Shown: positions 26,723 through 36,309 of the stretch, piece after piece | How the letters are laid out: every line of letters starts with the position of its first letter | Position numbering within the stretch: the first letter of the stretch is position 1 | Source of the DNA: Actinokineospora fastidiosa | Lineage (GTDB): Bacteria > Actinomycetota > Actinomycetes > Mycobacteriales > Pseudonocardiaceae | Assembly (NCBI RefSeq): GCF_014648415.1 | Contig: NZ_BMRB01000007.1 | Location: 1 to 64,000, forward strand | Length of the DNA stretch: 64,000 nucleotides | Direction of reading: 5' to 3' | Notes under the pieces: model-generated | Database searches by the model: none | What the model saw: the letters and a program-made list of their open reading frames with translations, nothing else | Told to the model about the DNA's origin: nothing | Program-made: the position numbers and the translations under genes

Positions 26723-26750
26723 GGCCGCTGTTTGGCGAAGCTAAACGGCC
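26723..26750. terminator. Imperfect hairpin between integrase and STAS remnant
   Basis: GGCCGctGTTT (26723-26733) can pair with AAACGGCC (26743-26750) with a two-base bulge. The genes on both sides converge here, so it may stop transcription from each. No T-run follows. Confidence 0.35.
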
Positions 26751-27098
26751 TAGTCGCTCGGAATGTCCGGCCCCTCCGGCGTGACAACGAGGGAGAACAA
26801 CCCGACTACTCCGCTCAGCTCCAAGACCCGCAGTACGCGAGGGTGGCAGTGCGTGATCACGACCGTCTTTCCCTTGCGCTTGCAGTCGGCGTGTAACTGA
26901 GTCAGGAGACGCACACCGCTCGATCCGCAGAACGTGACCTCCGCTAAGTCCAGTTCCACCCGCGCCAGGCAAGGTGAGCACGGCCAGCAACTCCCCCAAC
27001 ACCGTAGGCGCGGTGGCCATGTCCAATTCACCGCTCACCGTGGCCATCGCCCCGGTGTCAGTCTGATCGACCCTGACCGCTGCGGACCTCTTGTTCAC
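26750..27098 (-). pseudogene. STAS-domain anti-sigma factor antagonist, frameshifted
   Basis: From GTG 27098 (GGGGAGCGACAG upstream) the frame reads KRSAAVRV, then ATVSGELDMATAPTVLGELL, the first half of a STAS domain. Near 26965-26985 the homologous reading jumps to another frame: LARVELDLAEVTFCGSSGVR, with the phospho-acceptor-type serine in the CGSSG loop, then LLTQLHADCKRKG to the end. One base gained or lost explains it. Intact proteins of this type bind anti-sigma kinases in partner-switching control. It may be a real pseudogene or an assembly error. Confidence 0.65.
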
Positions 27099-27832
27099 CT
27101 GTCGCTCCCCGGACACCGTGCTCGCCGCGCTCGCAGGCCCGGTGTTCCCCGCGCCAAACGTCGGGCCGCACACGCCACCGGTGAACTGTAGCTTTTATGT
27201 CCAGCCCGAAGCCATGCCAACCCGCCTGCATCGCCCGGAGGTGGGAGGACGGCATCGAGTGGCGCAACACTCGACACGGCCCTCCGTGTGGGGGCACGCT
27301 GCTGTTTACTGGTTTGTAACCTGGTTAGCAGCGTGTACCCCTGCGCGACCGGCGCGCCGACTACGGCCCAAAGGGCACCGGATATCCGGCGAATCGTCTG
27401 GTGACACTCAGAGTAGCAATTGTGCTGGTTTCCCACGAGAACGTCACCTCCTTTCCTAATACGTGGTGATCGTCGACCACGACAGGCCAGCATGGGCAGG
27501 AAGTGTAGTTTGTGCGCTGAACCACCCGATCGGTTGATCAAATCCTACGGTAGGAGAACGGACTTGGTCACGGGTAGGACACGGTGTCCTACCCGTGGCT
27601 AGAGGTGGCGGACCGTCGCCTGCGGAAACTAGACCGCCACTCCTCGATGACCAGCAATCAACTTCGCGTCAAGGTAGCGCGTCGCTTTCAGAGCGCGTCG
27701 CCGCGGAAAGCCGAGCGCGAAGACCGGGTGATTATCCGCTGCATCACTCAGTCTCTGTCGGTGCCTGTGGTCGATCACCTCTGGCACCTCTTTCGCGATG
27801 GTTGATCAGGGCTACCGTGACAGGGGGGTGCT
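27099..27832. other. Gene-poor region with a long perfect palindrome
   Basis: I find no protein-like reading frame across ~730 bp; base composition is lower in GC than the ICE. The notable content is two palindromes at 27543-27555 and 27569-27597, listed separately. Codon usage in the short open frames (for example 27584-27805) is not actinomycete-like. Confidence 0.5.
27543..27597. promoter_or_regulatory. Two nested-motif palindromes, 13 bp and 29 bp
   Basis: TCCTAC-G-GTAGGA occupies 27543-27555. Thirteen bases on, a perfect 29-bp palindrome has left arm CACGGGTAGGACAC (27569-27582), one central G, and right arm GTGTCCTACCCGTG (27584-27597). Both contain the same CCTAC/GTAGG half-site. A one-base centre is unsuitable for an RNA hairpin and fits a protein-binding operator or recombination site. 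Confidence 0.55.
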
Positions 27833-27876
27833 GTCAACCCTGGTTGACCACAGCCGGTTCGTCAACTACCGTTGAC
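27833..27876. promoter_or_regulatory. Twin operators GTCAAC-N4-GTTGAC
   Basis: Two 16-bp perfect inverted repeats share the same half-sites: GTCAAC-CCTG-GTTGAC at 27833-27848 and GTCAAC-TACC-GTTGAC at 27861-27876. Their centres are 28 bp apart. An ATG follows 2 bases later at 27879. This is the form of a repressor-binding region controlling the serine-hydrolase transcription unit. Confidence 0.65.
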
Positions 27877-27878
27877 AC

Positions 27879-28115
27879 ATGGATGTGGGAAAGCTGACCG
27901 AACTCGCGGGATCGACAGCCAACCATGACTCGTTGATGGGACCGGGACTGTGGCAGGGCTCCGCATCGAGTTGGGGCGCATCGAGGTGGCTGTGCTGCGC
28001 CACACGAGACGGTGGCGCCGGATGGCCGCAGATCGCGGCTGTCGTGGGTGTCGTGGGTGTCGTGACGCACTGGGTCCACAATGGCGCTCGTTGCCTGGTC
28101 GGCGGCCGGTCATGA
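27879..28115 (+). CDS. Possible small leader protein before serine hydrolase
   Basis: This 78-codon frame starts 2 bases after the twin operators, so its mRNA could be leaderless. It ends in ATGA overlap with the hydrolase start at 28112. I recognise no family. It has one hydrophobic run near the C-terminus (IAAVVGVVGVV) encoded by tandem GTCGTGGGT repeats. The overlap is the only support for it being translated; an alternative is that the hydrolase starts further upstream at 27950. Confidence 0.35.
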   Translation: MDVGKLTELAGSTANHDSLMGPGLWQGSASSWGASRWLCCATRDGGAGWPQIAAVVGVVGVVTHWVHNGARCLVGGRS

Positions 28116-29092
28116 CCAGGAACCACGGTGACGAGCGGCTCGCGGCCAGGCTCGGCGAGCTGTTGGGGCCGCGCCATCCGGTCGCCGCGGTGGCTGTGGT
28201 CTCGCCCCAGGGCACGGCACTGGCCTGCCGCGGCGCCAACCTCGACGCCGACTTCGAGATCGGGTCGATCGCCAAAGGCGTCACGGGGCTGCTGTACGCC
28301 GAGGCGCTTGCGCGAGGTGAGGTCGGCGCTCACACCTCCCTCGGCGAGCTGCTGCCGCTGGGCGACGCCCCCGCCGCGCGGGTGACGTTGGAGTCGCTGA
28401 GCACGCACCGGTCCGGTCTGCCCAGCCTGCCTCGATCCGCCCGACCATGGCGGCGCACCATCGCGTTGTGGCGCCACGGCACGAACCCCTACGGCGAGGA
28501 CCTCGGGCAGTTGCTCGTCCAGGCCCGGGGCGTTCCGCTCGGCAGACCGCGGCCCCGCTATTCCAACCTCGGGTTCGAATTGCTTGGCCACGCCCTCGCC
28601 CGCGCCGCCGGGACGACCTACGCCCAACTTCTGCACCGGCGTATCGCCGCCCCGTTGGAACTCGACCACTTCTACACTCCGGCGACCGCCGACCAACTCC
28701 GTCCTGGGGCGCTCACCGGCAGAAGCCGTCGAGGAGAACCGCGGCAGCCGTGGACCGGCGAGGCATTAGGACCGGCAGGCGGCATCCGCGCCTCCATTAC
28801 CACCATGGCGCGCCTCACCGCGGCGCTGCTCGACGGAACCGCCCCGGGCGTCGCCGCGCTCGACCCGGTCGCATCCTTCGGCACAGGTGCCCACATCGGC
28901 GCAGCCTGGATCACCATCCAAAGGAAAGACCGATCGATCACCTGGCACAACGGAGGCACCGGCGGCTTCCGGTCCTGGCTCGGACTCGACCGCGGCGCAG
29001 GCACCGGCGTTGTCATCCTCTCGGCCACCGCCGCGGCGGTCGACCGCCACGGATTCACACTCCTCGCCGAGCACGACGGCAACGACAGCTAA
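28112..29092 (+). CDS. Beta-lactamase-family serine hydrolase (class C/DD-peptidase fold)
   Basis: This 326-residue protein shows the penicillin-recognising hydrolase motifs: SxxK as GSIAKGVTGLLYAE, YxN as RYSNLGFELLGHALA, and HNGGTGGFRSWLGLD in place of KTG. The fold covers beta-lactamases, DD-carboxypeptidases and esterases; HNG at the third motif favours an esterase- or peptidase-like member. No signal peptide is seen from ATG 28112. A longer in-frame start at 27950 would add an Arg-rich segment without clear homology. Control is probably through the twin operators upstream. Confidence 0.8.
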   Translation: MTRNHGDERLAARLGELLGPRHPVAAVAVVSPQGTALACRGANLDADFEIGSIAKGVTGLLYAEALARGEVGAHTSLGELLPLGDAPAARVTLESLSTHRSGLPSLPRSARPWRRTIALWRHGTNPYGEDLGQLLVQARGVPLGRPRPRYSNLGFELLGHALARAAGTTYAQLLHRRIAAPLELDHFYTPATADQLRPGALTGRSRRGEPRQPWTGEALGPAGGIRASITTMARLTAALLDGTAPGVAALDPVASFGTGAHIGAAWITIQRKDRSITWHNGGTGGFRSWLGLDRGAGTGVVILSATAAAVDRHGFTLLAEHDGNDS

Positions 29093-29406
29093 TGACAGCG
29101 AACCGACGCCTACACACACCTCACACTCGCAGAAACGTCCCTGACGAACCGTCGGGCAGCTGTCTCGTACCTGACGAGAATGGTCATGTGGTGGTGACGG
29201 CAGGCAGAAGCGGTCAAGTTCGCGTGGCAAACCACAGCGGCGTCGTTTCCGCATAGAGGTGACCACTAGGATGTCGTCGCGTGCGGTTTCCGCGCGTGTC
29301 CTTTCCGCTTTGAAGTGAACACCTTGGCGGCTTCCTTCTGCCGCTTCCGTGGTAGTTGACCACTGCTGGTGGTGCTTCTTTGGCGGCGTAGTTGATTGTT
29401 GGCCTT
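29093..29406. other. Intergenic between convergent genes
   Basis: About 310 bp with no supported gene and no clear terminator hairpin. TTGACCACT and TGACCACT-like short repeats occur near 29259 and 29357, of unknown meaning. Confidence 0.4.
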
Positions 29407-30690
29407 TCAGCTGGTCGGGTCGAAGTCGATCCGGCGTCCGCGGACGGCGGCCACGGCCCTGGCGACCTGTGCGTCGAAAGCGTCGAGCTGTTCGGCTTCG
29501 GCAGGGCTCGCGACGAAGGCCTTTCGGTCGCAGGCTGTGCCCGCGCGCCAGATTCGCTCGATGCTGCGGGTTGTGGTGATGTCCGTCAGCGGGTCACCGG
29601 ACACCAGGACCAGGTCCGCGCGTTGCCCGGCGGCAACCCGTCCTCGGTCGGCGAGGCCGAACACGCGTGCCGGTTGGGTTGTGGCAGCGGTCAGGGCTTG
29701 GGCCGGGCTGATGCCGCACCGGACAAGGAGCTCCAGCTCCCGGTGCAGGCTTGCCCCGAACACGGTGCCCGGGTTCGGGGCGTCGGCGCCCGCCAGCAGT
29801 GTGACCCCCGCATCAGCCAGCCTCCGCACGTTGTCCTCGGCACGCGAGTAGGGCGACATGGCCCGGCCACGCGGTCCCGAAACACCCGAGGTCAATCGGC
29901 GCGCCCAGGCGTCCCCCAGCACCTCAGCCAGCCGCGGATCCCCTGCCACTGCCGCGCCACCCGCTTCACCGAGGGTGTTCTCGATGGTGGTCAGCGTCGG
30001 ACAGATCACGATTCCGGCCTCGGCGATGCGGTCGACCAGGGCCTTGTGCAGCTCGGCATCCGCGGGGACGTGGGCCAGCACGTCGACACCGGCGGACACG
30101 ACCTGCTCCACCCCGGCTGTCGAGCTCACGTGGGCGACGACGACCAGGCCACGGGCGTGCGCGGCAGTGACCAGTGCCGTGATGGTGTCGAGATTCAGCG
30201 ACGGCCACAGACCCCCGGTGCCGGAGAAGATCTTCAAGTAGTCCGAGCCGTCCGCGATCCGTTCCGCGACGAACCGCTCGGCCTGGTCAGCGGCGGTCAA
30301 CGTCGGGAACGGGGCATAAATGATCGATGGGTGCCCCCCGGGTGCGGTGGCGCCGACGCCCGAGGAACGCACATCGGCCACGTCCGGACGGGAGCTGGCC
30401 TGCTCCTTGGCCTTGGCCACCACGTCGGGCTTGCTGAACATGTCCAGAACGGTGGTCACGCCGAAGGTCAACGATTGCGCGAGAGCGCCGGGAACGAGGT
30501 GCACGTGCGCGTCGATCAGACCAGGAAGCACAGTCCCGCCCGCCGCGTCGATCACTTCGTCGCCTTCATGGGCGGCCGAGGCCGCCGAGCACTCGGTGAC
30601 CAGCCCGTCGACGAACCTGACCGAAGTCCAGTCCCGGGACATAGTCCCGTCGAACACCTTCGCGTTCACAATAGTTGTTGCTGCGGCCAC
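29407..30690 (-). CDS. Amidohydrolase (imidazolonepropionase-like metal-dependent hydrolase)
   Basis: This 427-residue protein starts at GTG 30690, with GGGAGG five bases before it. The fold's metal ligands are visible: HxH in LIDAHVHLVPGA, the strand lysine in SDYLKIFSGTGG, histidines in GLVVVAHVSS and VDVLAHVPAD, and the Asp in LLAGADAPNPGT. C-terminal ISPAQALTAATTQPARVFGL, then GRVAAGQRADLVLVSGDPL is the standard composite-domain ending. Members hydrolyse cyclic amides, dipeptides or organophosphate-like substrates; the substrate here cannot be read. It appears monocistronic. Confidence 0.88.
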   Translation of the reverse strand: MAAATTIVNAKVFDGTMSRDWTSVRFVDGLVTECSAASAAHEGDEVIDAAGGTVLPGLIDAHVHLVPGALAQSLTFGVTTVLDMFSKPDVVAKAKEQASSRPDVADVRSSGVGATAPGGHPSIIYAPFPTLTAADQAERFVAERIADGSDYLKIFSGTGGLWPSLNLDTITALVTAAHARGLVVVAHVSSTAGVEQVVSAGVDVLAHVPADAELHKALVDRIAEAGIVICPTLTTIENTLGEAGGAAVAGDPRLAEVLGDAWARRLTSGVSGPRGRAMSPYSRAEDNVRRLADAGVTLLAGADAPNPGTVFGASLHRELELLVRCGISPAQALTAATTQPARVFGLADRGRVAAGQRADLVLVSGDPLTDITTTRSIERIWRAGTACDRKAFVASPAEAEQLDAFDAQVARAVAAVRGRRIDFDPTS

Positions 30691-31216
30691 AACATCCTCC
30701 CGATCAACGAGTCCTGCACCACCGGCACAGTAGAGGAGCACCCGATGTCGTCCGGCGTACTCGCCGTCCTCTTTCTCGTCTTCAACGAGGGCCACCTGAC
30801 CACCGGCCGTACACCGTCCCCTGACACGACCTGACCACGGAGGGGATCCGACTCATCGCCTGATCCATGCCTTTACACCGGGCGATGTGAGGTGGCCGGA
30901 CTGCTGGCGTTGGTGCTCCTCACCGACGCCCGCCCCCGCCGCACATCAAGGTGGCTCCCGCCGGGCCGCATTCGCCCTGTACCTAGTAAAGAACCCCGTC
31001 TCGAGGCGAAGTTCTGTGCGGATGTCCACACCTGACTTTTCGAGCCGTTGCACGGCCACAAAACCACCCGCGACAGCGCCCGCCTTGGCAACCTAGCCGG
31101 TTTCCTGATGGCGGTTAGGACCGGGCGCGATTCTCGCTTCAAGGTCTTTAGTTGCTATCGGCCGGATGACCTTGGGCGCACATCGTCGTAGGACGGGGTG
31201 CCCGGACGCTGATCGG
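30691..31216. other. Intergenic, no supported gene
   Basis: Contains the amidohydrolase promoter region and the 3' flank of the LysR gene, both on the minus strand. I see no coding frame with actinomycete codon bias and no strong hairpin. Confidence 0.4.
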
Positions 31217-32170
31217 TCAACAGGTTGGGGGATGTACTTCCCGATGGCGGTTCCACCACGGCTGGAACACCGGACTGGCCTTGGCATGCACGGCGTAGGC
31301 GGCGGCTGCCTCTGTGTACACGGTGGCGGCTTGTTCCCAGGTGAGCCGTTGGCGCCGCCAGGCCATGACCAGCCGCATTCGCAGCGGTTCACCGACTAAC
31401 GGCCGGATTACCAGGCCGGGCGCGCCCTTGGAGGTTGGTTCCACCAGCTGTACGGCGGTTCCGGACGTGATCAGCCCCCGGCCCGCTCCGCTGGGAACCT
31501 CGAATCGAATCTGTGGAGTGAACCCCGCTTCCCTTGCTGCGGCGCGCAGCGCGGCCAGCGATCCGTCCTCCGCGCCTGGCGGCCTGATCCAGGACTCGTG
31601 TGCTAGGTCGGCGAGGTTGACCGCAGGTTGGTCGGCGAGCGGATGGCTCGCCGATAATGCCACGAACACCGGCACCCACGGCAGCAGGATTCGCTGCGCG
31701 AGGTCGCGCTCCAACGGGATGTGCTGCTCCTCCGCCACTGCGAGCACGGCAGCATCGAGGTTGCCGCGGCCAAGCTGATGAGCCAGCACCGTGCTCGACG
31801 GTTCGACCGTCAACGACACCTTCGCGTCGGGGAAGGCATCGTCGAGCCGTTGGAACAAGGTGGCGACGCACTCCATGTGCACCGACCCGAACCGGATCGG
31901 TCCAGTGTTGTCGCGCGTCAGGTCTGCGCCGATCGTCTCTAGATCAGTGAGCAGCAGCTGTGCACGTTGCACCAACTGCGCGCCCAACTCCGTGGGTGTC
32001 ACACCAGCGCGGCTGCGCTCGAACAGTTGCCCATTGACCAAGCGTTCCATGCGCTGCAACAGCCCGGTGAGCGATGGCTGTGAGATGCCGAGGCGTGACG
32101 CGGCTTGGGACAGGCTGCCGGCTTCGGCGATCGCGCACATCGCACGCAGATGTCGGATCTCCAAGTCCAT
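31217..32170 (-). CDS. LysR-family transcriptional regulator
   Basis: This 317-residue protein has the LysR helix-turn-helix at residues 1-60 (MDLEIRHLRAMCAIAEAGSL, SQAASRLGISQPSLTGLLQR) and a periplasmic-binding-like effector domain (IRFGSVHMECVATLFQRL and beyond). It is divergent from the first collagenase gene, with a 303-bp shared gap, and is the natural candidate to control it. The last residues (FQPWWNRHREVHPPTC) resemble the C-terminus of the other LysR gene at 62.5 kb. Confidence 0.88.
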   Translation of the reverse strand: MDLEIRHLRAMCAIAEAGSLSQAASRLGISQPSLTGLLQRMERLVNGQLFERSRAGVTPTELGAQLVQRAQLLLTDLETIGADLTRDNTGPIRFGSVHMECVATLFQRLDDAFPDAKVSLTVEPSSTVLAHQLGRGNLDAAVLAVAEEQHIPLERDLAQRILLPWVPVFVALSASHPLADQPAVNLADLAHESWIRPPGAEDGSLAALRAAAREAGFTPQIRFEVPSGAGRGLITSGTAVQLVEPTSKGAPGLVIRPLVGEPLRMRLVMAWRRQRLTWEQAATVYTEAAAAYAVHAKASPVFQPWWNRHREVHPPTC

Positions 32171-32473
32171 AGGACGAGCCTATCCCCGGCAATGAATAGT
32201 GGGAAGTGATTCCCCGCCGTTAGCGGGTGACATCGCGAAGCTACTTTCCGGTAGCCTCGGAGCGGCCGGGCGCACGGACTGGCCTGTCCGCTGCTCTTGC
32301 GATCAGCAGCCTCTGGAAGGCCGTCTTCGCCGGTCAGGCACGTTTATAGGCCCGTCCTATCTGGGGCTGAGATAGCTGGGTGGCGCATCGGCGTGTGACG
32401 CTGTGCTCACGGTCAGGTTCCCTGCCACCCTGCCGAAGCGACGTCCGGCGTCGCTCCACTGGAAAGAGAAGTC
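32171..32473. promoter_or_regulatory. Divergent lysR/collagenase promoter region
   Basis: 303 bp with AT-rich patches (GTTTATAGG near 32342, GAGATAGC near 32368) where the collagenase promoter may lie. The collagenase ribosome site is GAAAGAGAAG just before 32474. No gene. Confidence 0.45.
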
Positions 32474-35017
32474 ATGAACCTTCAAGGGTTTCGACGACGC
32501 ATGCCCGCAATCCTGCTCGCAGTCGCCGTGGCACTTGGCGCGACAAGCGTGGTCCCAGCGCGAGCGGATGTCGCGTCGCCAACCGAACGTGCTGTACCGA
32601 CAGGAACAGATACTTCCTTCCCGCACTTCACGCGATCGGCCTTCCGGGCCGACCAGAGGCCGCCGCGTTCGGCGTCCTCCCACGAATTGCGCCGCACCTA
32701 CGACAGCCCTCAGCAGGAATCGGCGGAGCCGCGTCCGTCGATGAACGGCGCGAAAACGGCCGCCACGTGCAACGTCTCTGACTTCACCAGTCGCACCGGA
32801 TGGGCGTTGGTGGACCAGATCCGAGCATCGACCACTGAGTGTGTGAACACGCTGTTCAGCCTCACCGGTTCCGACGCGTACCACGCGTTCCGCGAGACCC
32901 AGATGACCAGCGTCGCCTACGGTCTTCGGGACAACGGCACCTCGTATCCGGGCAACAACTCGACCGGAACCGCTCAACTGGCGCTTTACCTGCGCGCTGG
33001 CTACTACGTCCAGTGGTACAACCCCACCGACGTGGGACAGTACGGACCGACGCTTCGCGCGGCAATCCAGTCCGGACTGGACGCGTTCTTCAACAACCCG
33101 AACGCGTTCGCCGTCAGCGATGCCAACGGTGAGACCCTGTCCGAAGCCGTCACGCTCATCGACAGCTCGGAGCAGAACGCCCGCTATCTGTACGTCGTCA
33201 AGCGCCTGTTGACCAGCTACAACTCCACCTACGACAGCTCATGGTGGATGCTCAACGCGGTCAATAACGTCTACACGGTCCTGTTCCGTGGCCACCAAGT
33301 GCCAGAGTTCGTCTCCACCGTCCGGGCTGACCCGAGCATCACGGACACGCTGTACAACTTCGCCTCCCGCCACCTGAACCTGCTCTCGGGGGAACGGAGC
33401 TATCTGACGTCCAACGCTGGCCGGGAACTGGGCCGCTTCCTGCAACACACCTCCCTGCACTCGAAGGTGCGGCCCTACGCCAAGGGCCTGCTGGACATGT
33501 CGTCGATCCGCGGTTCCACGGCGGCGTTGTGGGTTGGCGTGGCGGAGATGACCGACGCCTACGACAAGGCCAACTGCACCTATTACGGCACATGCGATCT
33601 CCAGAGGCGTCTGGCTGCCGAAGTGCTACCGATCAACCACTCGTGCAGCACCTCGTTACGTATCCGCGCGCAGCAGATGACCTCGACCGAGCTGTCGCAG
33701 ACCTGCACGTCTCTGCTCGAGCAGGATGCCTACTTCCACCGCGTGGCCAACGATCCCGGGCCGGTCTCCGGTGACCGCAACACGAGCCTGGAAGTGGTCG
33801 TCTACGACTCCAGCACGGACTACCAGACCTATGCGGGAGTCATGTGGGGGATCGACACCAACAACGGTGGCATGTACCTGGAGGGTGATCCGTCGGCCTC
33901 CGGGAACCAGGCTCGGTTCATCGCCTACGAGGCGGAGTGGCTGCGGCCGACGTTCGCCATCTGGAACCTCAACCACGAGTACACCCATTACCTCGACGGC
34001 CGGTTCGACATGCACGGCGACTTCACGTCGAACGTGTCCACTCCGACCATCTGGTGGATCGAGGGCTTCGCCGAGTACATCTCCTACTCCTACCGCAACG
34101 TCACCTACGACGCGGCGATCACCGAGGCGGGCAAGCGCACCTACGCGCTCAGCACCTTGTTCGACACCACCTACAGCCACGACACCACTCGAATCTACCG
34201 GTGGGGCTACCTCGCGGTGCGCTACATGCTCCAGTCGCACCGCGCCGACATGGACGCTGTGCTGGGCTACTACCGCTCGGGAAACTGGAGCGCCGCGCGC
34301 ACTTTCCTCAAGAACACCATCGGCAACAGGTATGACTCCGACTGGTACAACTGGCTGTCCGCCTGCGCTGCGGGCAGCTGCGGTGGCGGTGGAGGCGGCA
34401 ACCAAGCGCCCGCAGCGGACTTCGCCACGTCGGTCAACGGACTCACCGTCTCGTTCACCGACCGATCCCGCGACCCCGACGGCACTATCGCCGCACGACG
34501 CTGGGACTTCGGCGACGGCACCATTTCCACAGCCACCAACCCGACCAAGTCGTTCGCCACGGCGGGCACCTACCAGGTGACCCTGGCAGTGACCGACAAT
34601 CAGGGGGCCAGGGCCACAGCTACCCGGTCAATCACGGTCGGCAACAGCACCCTGCCCGAATGCACCATGACCGACACCCGCGCACTGGGCAAAGACTGCT
34701 CGCGCAGCAACCGCGGCACCTCGGCTGGTCAGTACGACTACCTCTACCTCTACGTCCCCGCTGGCGCGACCGATCTGCGCATCACCAGCACCGGAGGAAC
34801 CGGCGACTGCGACCTCTATTACAACCCGACCGGCTGGGCGACCACCTCCGCTTACACGCAACGGTCCACCGGAACCGGCAACACCGAAACCGTGACCATC
34901 GCTACCCCGCCCACTGGCCACAACTACGTGAGCCTGCACGGCAAGACAGCCGGCTGCGCCGGGGTCACCGTCGCCGCCACCTTCGTAGCCGGGCAACGTG
35001 GCACGCCCGCCATCTGA
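32474..35017 (+). CDS. Secreted M9 collagenase with PKD and PPC domains
   Basis: This 847-residue preproprotein has signal peptide RRRMPAILLAVAVALGATS with a cleavage site around PARA. A peptidase M9 N-terminal activator region (about 95-400) precedes the catalytic domain with zinc motif HEYTH at residues 501-505 and the downstream glutamate in WWIEGFAEYISY. After GGGGGGN comes a PKD domain (DRSRDPDGTIAARRWDFGDG) and a C-terminal PPC-type collagen-binding domain (YDYLYLYVPAGATDLRITST). It degrades native collagen or gelatin outside the cell. A paralogue lies at 46659. A protease gene follows 46 bases on. Confidence 0.93.
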   Translation: MNLQGFRRRMPAILLAVAVALGATSVVPARADVASPTERAVPTGTDTSFPHFTRSAFRADQRPPRSASSHELRRTYDSPQQESAEPRPSMNGAKTAATCNVSDFTSRTGWALVDQIRASTTECVNTLFSLTGSDAYHAFRETQMTSVAYGLRDNGTSYPGNNSTGTAQLALYLRAGYYVQWYNPTDVGQYGPTLRAAIQSGLDAFFNNPNAFAVSDANGETLSEAVTLIDSSEQNARYLYVVKRLLTSYNSTYDSSWWMLNAVNNVYTVLFRGHQVPEFVSTVRADPSITDTLYNFASRHLNLLSGERSYLTSNAGRELGRFLQHTSLHSKVRPYAKGLLDMSSIRGSTAALWVGVAEMTDAYDKANCTYYGTCDLQRRLAAEVLPINHSCSTSLRIRAQQMTSTELSQTCTSLLEQDAYFHRVANDPGPVSGDRNTSLEVVVYDSSTDYQTYAGVMWGIDTNNGGMYLEGDPSASGNQARFIAYEAEWLRPTFAIWNLNHEYTHYLDGRFDMHGDFTSNVSTPTIWWIEGFAEYISYSYRNVTYDAAITEAGKRTYALSTLFDTTYSHDTTRIYRWGYLAVRYMLQSHRADMDAVLGYYRSGNWSAARTFLKNTIGNRYDSDWYNWLSACAAGSCGGGGGGNQAPAADFATSVNGLTVSFTDRSRDPDGTIAARRWDFGDGTISTATNPTKSFATAGTYQVTLAVTDNQGARATATRSITVGNSTLPECTMTDTRALGKDCSRSNRGTSAGQYDYLYLYVPAGATDLRITSTGGTGDCDLYYNPTGWATTSAYTQRSTGTGNTETVTIATPPTGHNYVSLHGKTAGCAGVTVAATFVAGQRGTPAI

Positions 35018-35063
35018 GCACAACTCAGGTCCGTCAGGTATCCAGCACCCACGGGAAGGTCAG

Positions 35064-36299
35064 ATGAGAAGCAGACGACTAACGGCGCTCACCCTAGCCG
35101 CGGGAGTACTGACCACGGCACTCGTCGGCACGCCCGCCATGGCCGCGCCGGATCCGCGCCCCGAAGCGGCACGAGCGGTCGACACCGCAGCGGCCCAACT
35201 CGCCCGCGACCACGGCGTGAGCACCGCCGAGGCCGCGCGGCGCATCGAGCGCCAGGACGCCCAGCTCGCGATGGCCGACGAGATGAAGGCCCGGCTCGGT
35301 CAACGGTTCGGCGGCGCGTGGATCGACCACGACCGGGGCGGGCGGCTCACCGTCGCGGTCGCCGGACCCGAGAAGGCGACAGCGGGCGCCCTCACGCGGA
35401 CTGTCACCGACGCGGCCGCCAGCAAGGGGCTCACCGACACGCACACGGTGTTCGTCAAGCGCACCGAAGCGGACCTTGACCGCATCTCGGCCAGGCTCGC
35501 GGAGCGCATCGCGGGCGCGAACAGCGGCGCCGAGCACGGGCTCCAGTCCGCGATCGATGTGACCCGCAACCTGGTGCGCCTTGACCTGCCGAAGGACAAG
35601 GCGCTGACCAAAGCCCAGCAGGAAGTCGTCAACTGGGCCAGGAACACCTACGGCGACGCGATCGAGGTCGCCCACTACGCCAATCCGTCGGTCCCGCGCT
35701 ACTGCGGCGGTCAGTACTCCTGCGACCCGCCGCTGCGCTCCGGGCTGGCCACCTACATGGGCGGAGGCCGGTGCACCACGGCGTTCATGACCTACGCGGG
35801 AAGCTATTACTACATGCTCACGGCCGGTCACTGCGCCGAGATGGGGTCGTACTTCTCCGTCCCCACCTACACCTATGGCACCCAGACCGTGGGTGTGACC
35901 GCGGGCTACGACTTCGGGTACTACGGTGACTCGGCGGTCGTCCGCGTCAGCGACGCCTCCTGGTGGCAGCCGCGCGGATGGGTGTACCCGCAGACGGCGA
36001 TCCGCTCTTACGGTTACGACTACGTCGGGCAGTACGTCTGCAAGCAGGGTTCCACCACCGGTTACACCTGCGGACAGGTCACCGAGACCAACGCGACGGT
36101 CTACTACCCCGGCCGCACGCTCACGGGCATGACCTGGAGCACCGCGTGTGTTGCCGCAGGCGACAGCGGCAGCGGCGTCTACTACGGCTCCCGCGCGTAC
36201 GGCATCCTGAGCGGTGGGCCCAACAGCGGATGCGGCATGATCCACGAGCCCATCACCCGCGCGCTCAGCCGTTGGGGGGTGACGCTCCTGGCAGGCTGA
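35064..36299 (+). CDS. Secreted streptogrisin/alpha-lytic-type S1 serine protease with prodomain
   Basis: This 411-residue protein starts at ATG 35064 after GGGAAGG. The signal peptide MRSRRLTALTLAAGVLTTAL cleaves near AMAA. An alpha-lytic-protease prodomain (about 40-205) acts as folding chaperone. The mature protease begins near residue 210 and has the triad His 256 (LTAGHCAE), Asp 289 (YYGDSAVVRV) and Ser 368 (AAGDSGSGVYYG). Paired cysteines (YSCDPP, GGRCTTAF) suit secretion. It follows the collagenase by 46 bases, and a strong hairpin ends the unit. Confidence 0.93.
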   Translation: MRSRRLTALTLAAGVLTTALVGTPAMAAPDPRPEAARAVDTAAAQLARDHGVSTAEAARRIERQDAQLAMADEMKARLGQRFGGAWIDHDRGGRLTVAVAGPEKATAGALTRTVTDAAASKGLTDTHTVFVKRTEADLDRISARLAERIAGANSGAEHGLQSAIDVTRNLVRLDLPKDKALTKAQQEVVNWARNTYGDAIEVAHYANPSVPRYCGGQYSCDPPLRSGLATYMGGGRCTTAFMTYAGSYYYMLTAGHCAEMGSYFSVPTYTYGTQTVGVTAGYDFGYYGDSAVVRVSDASWWQPRGWVYPQTAIRSYGYDYVGQYVCKQGSTTGYTCGQVTETNATVYYPGRTLTGMTWSTACVAAGDSGSGVYYGSRAYGILSGGPNSGCGMIHEPITRALSRWGVTLLAG

Positions 36300-36309
36300 C
36301 CACCTGAGT

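Noticed and set aside
29392-30834. 480-codon plus frame across the amidohydrolase
   Set aside because: Antisense shadow of a gene with all metal ligands readable.
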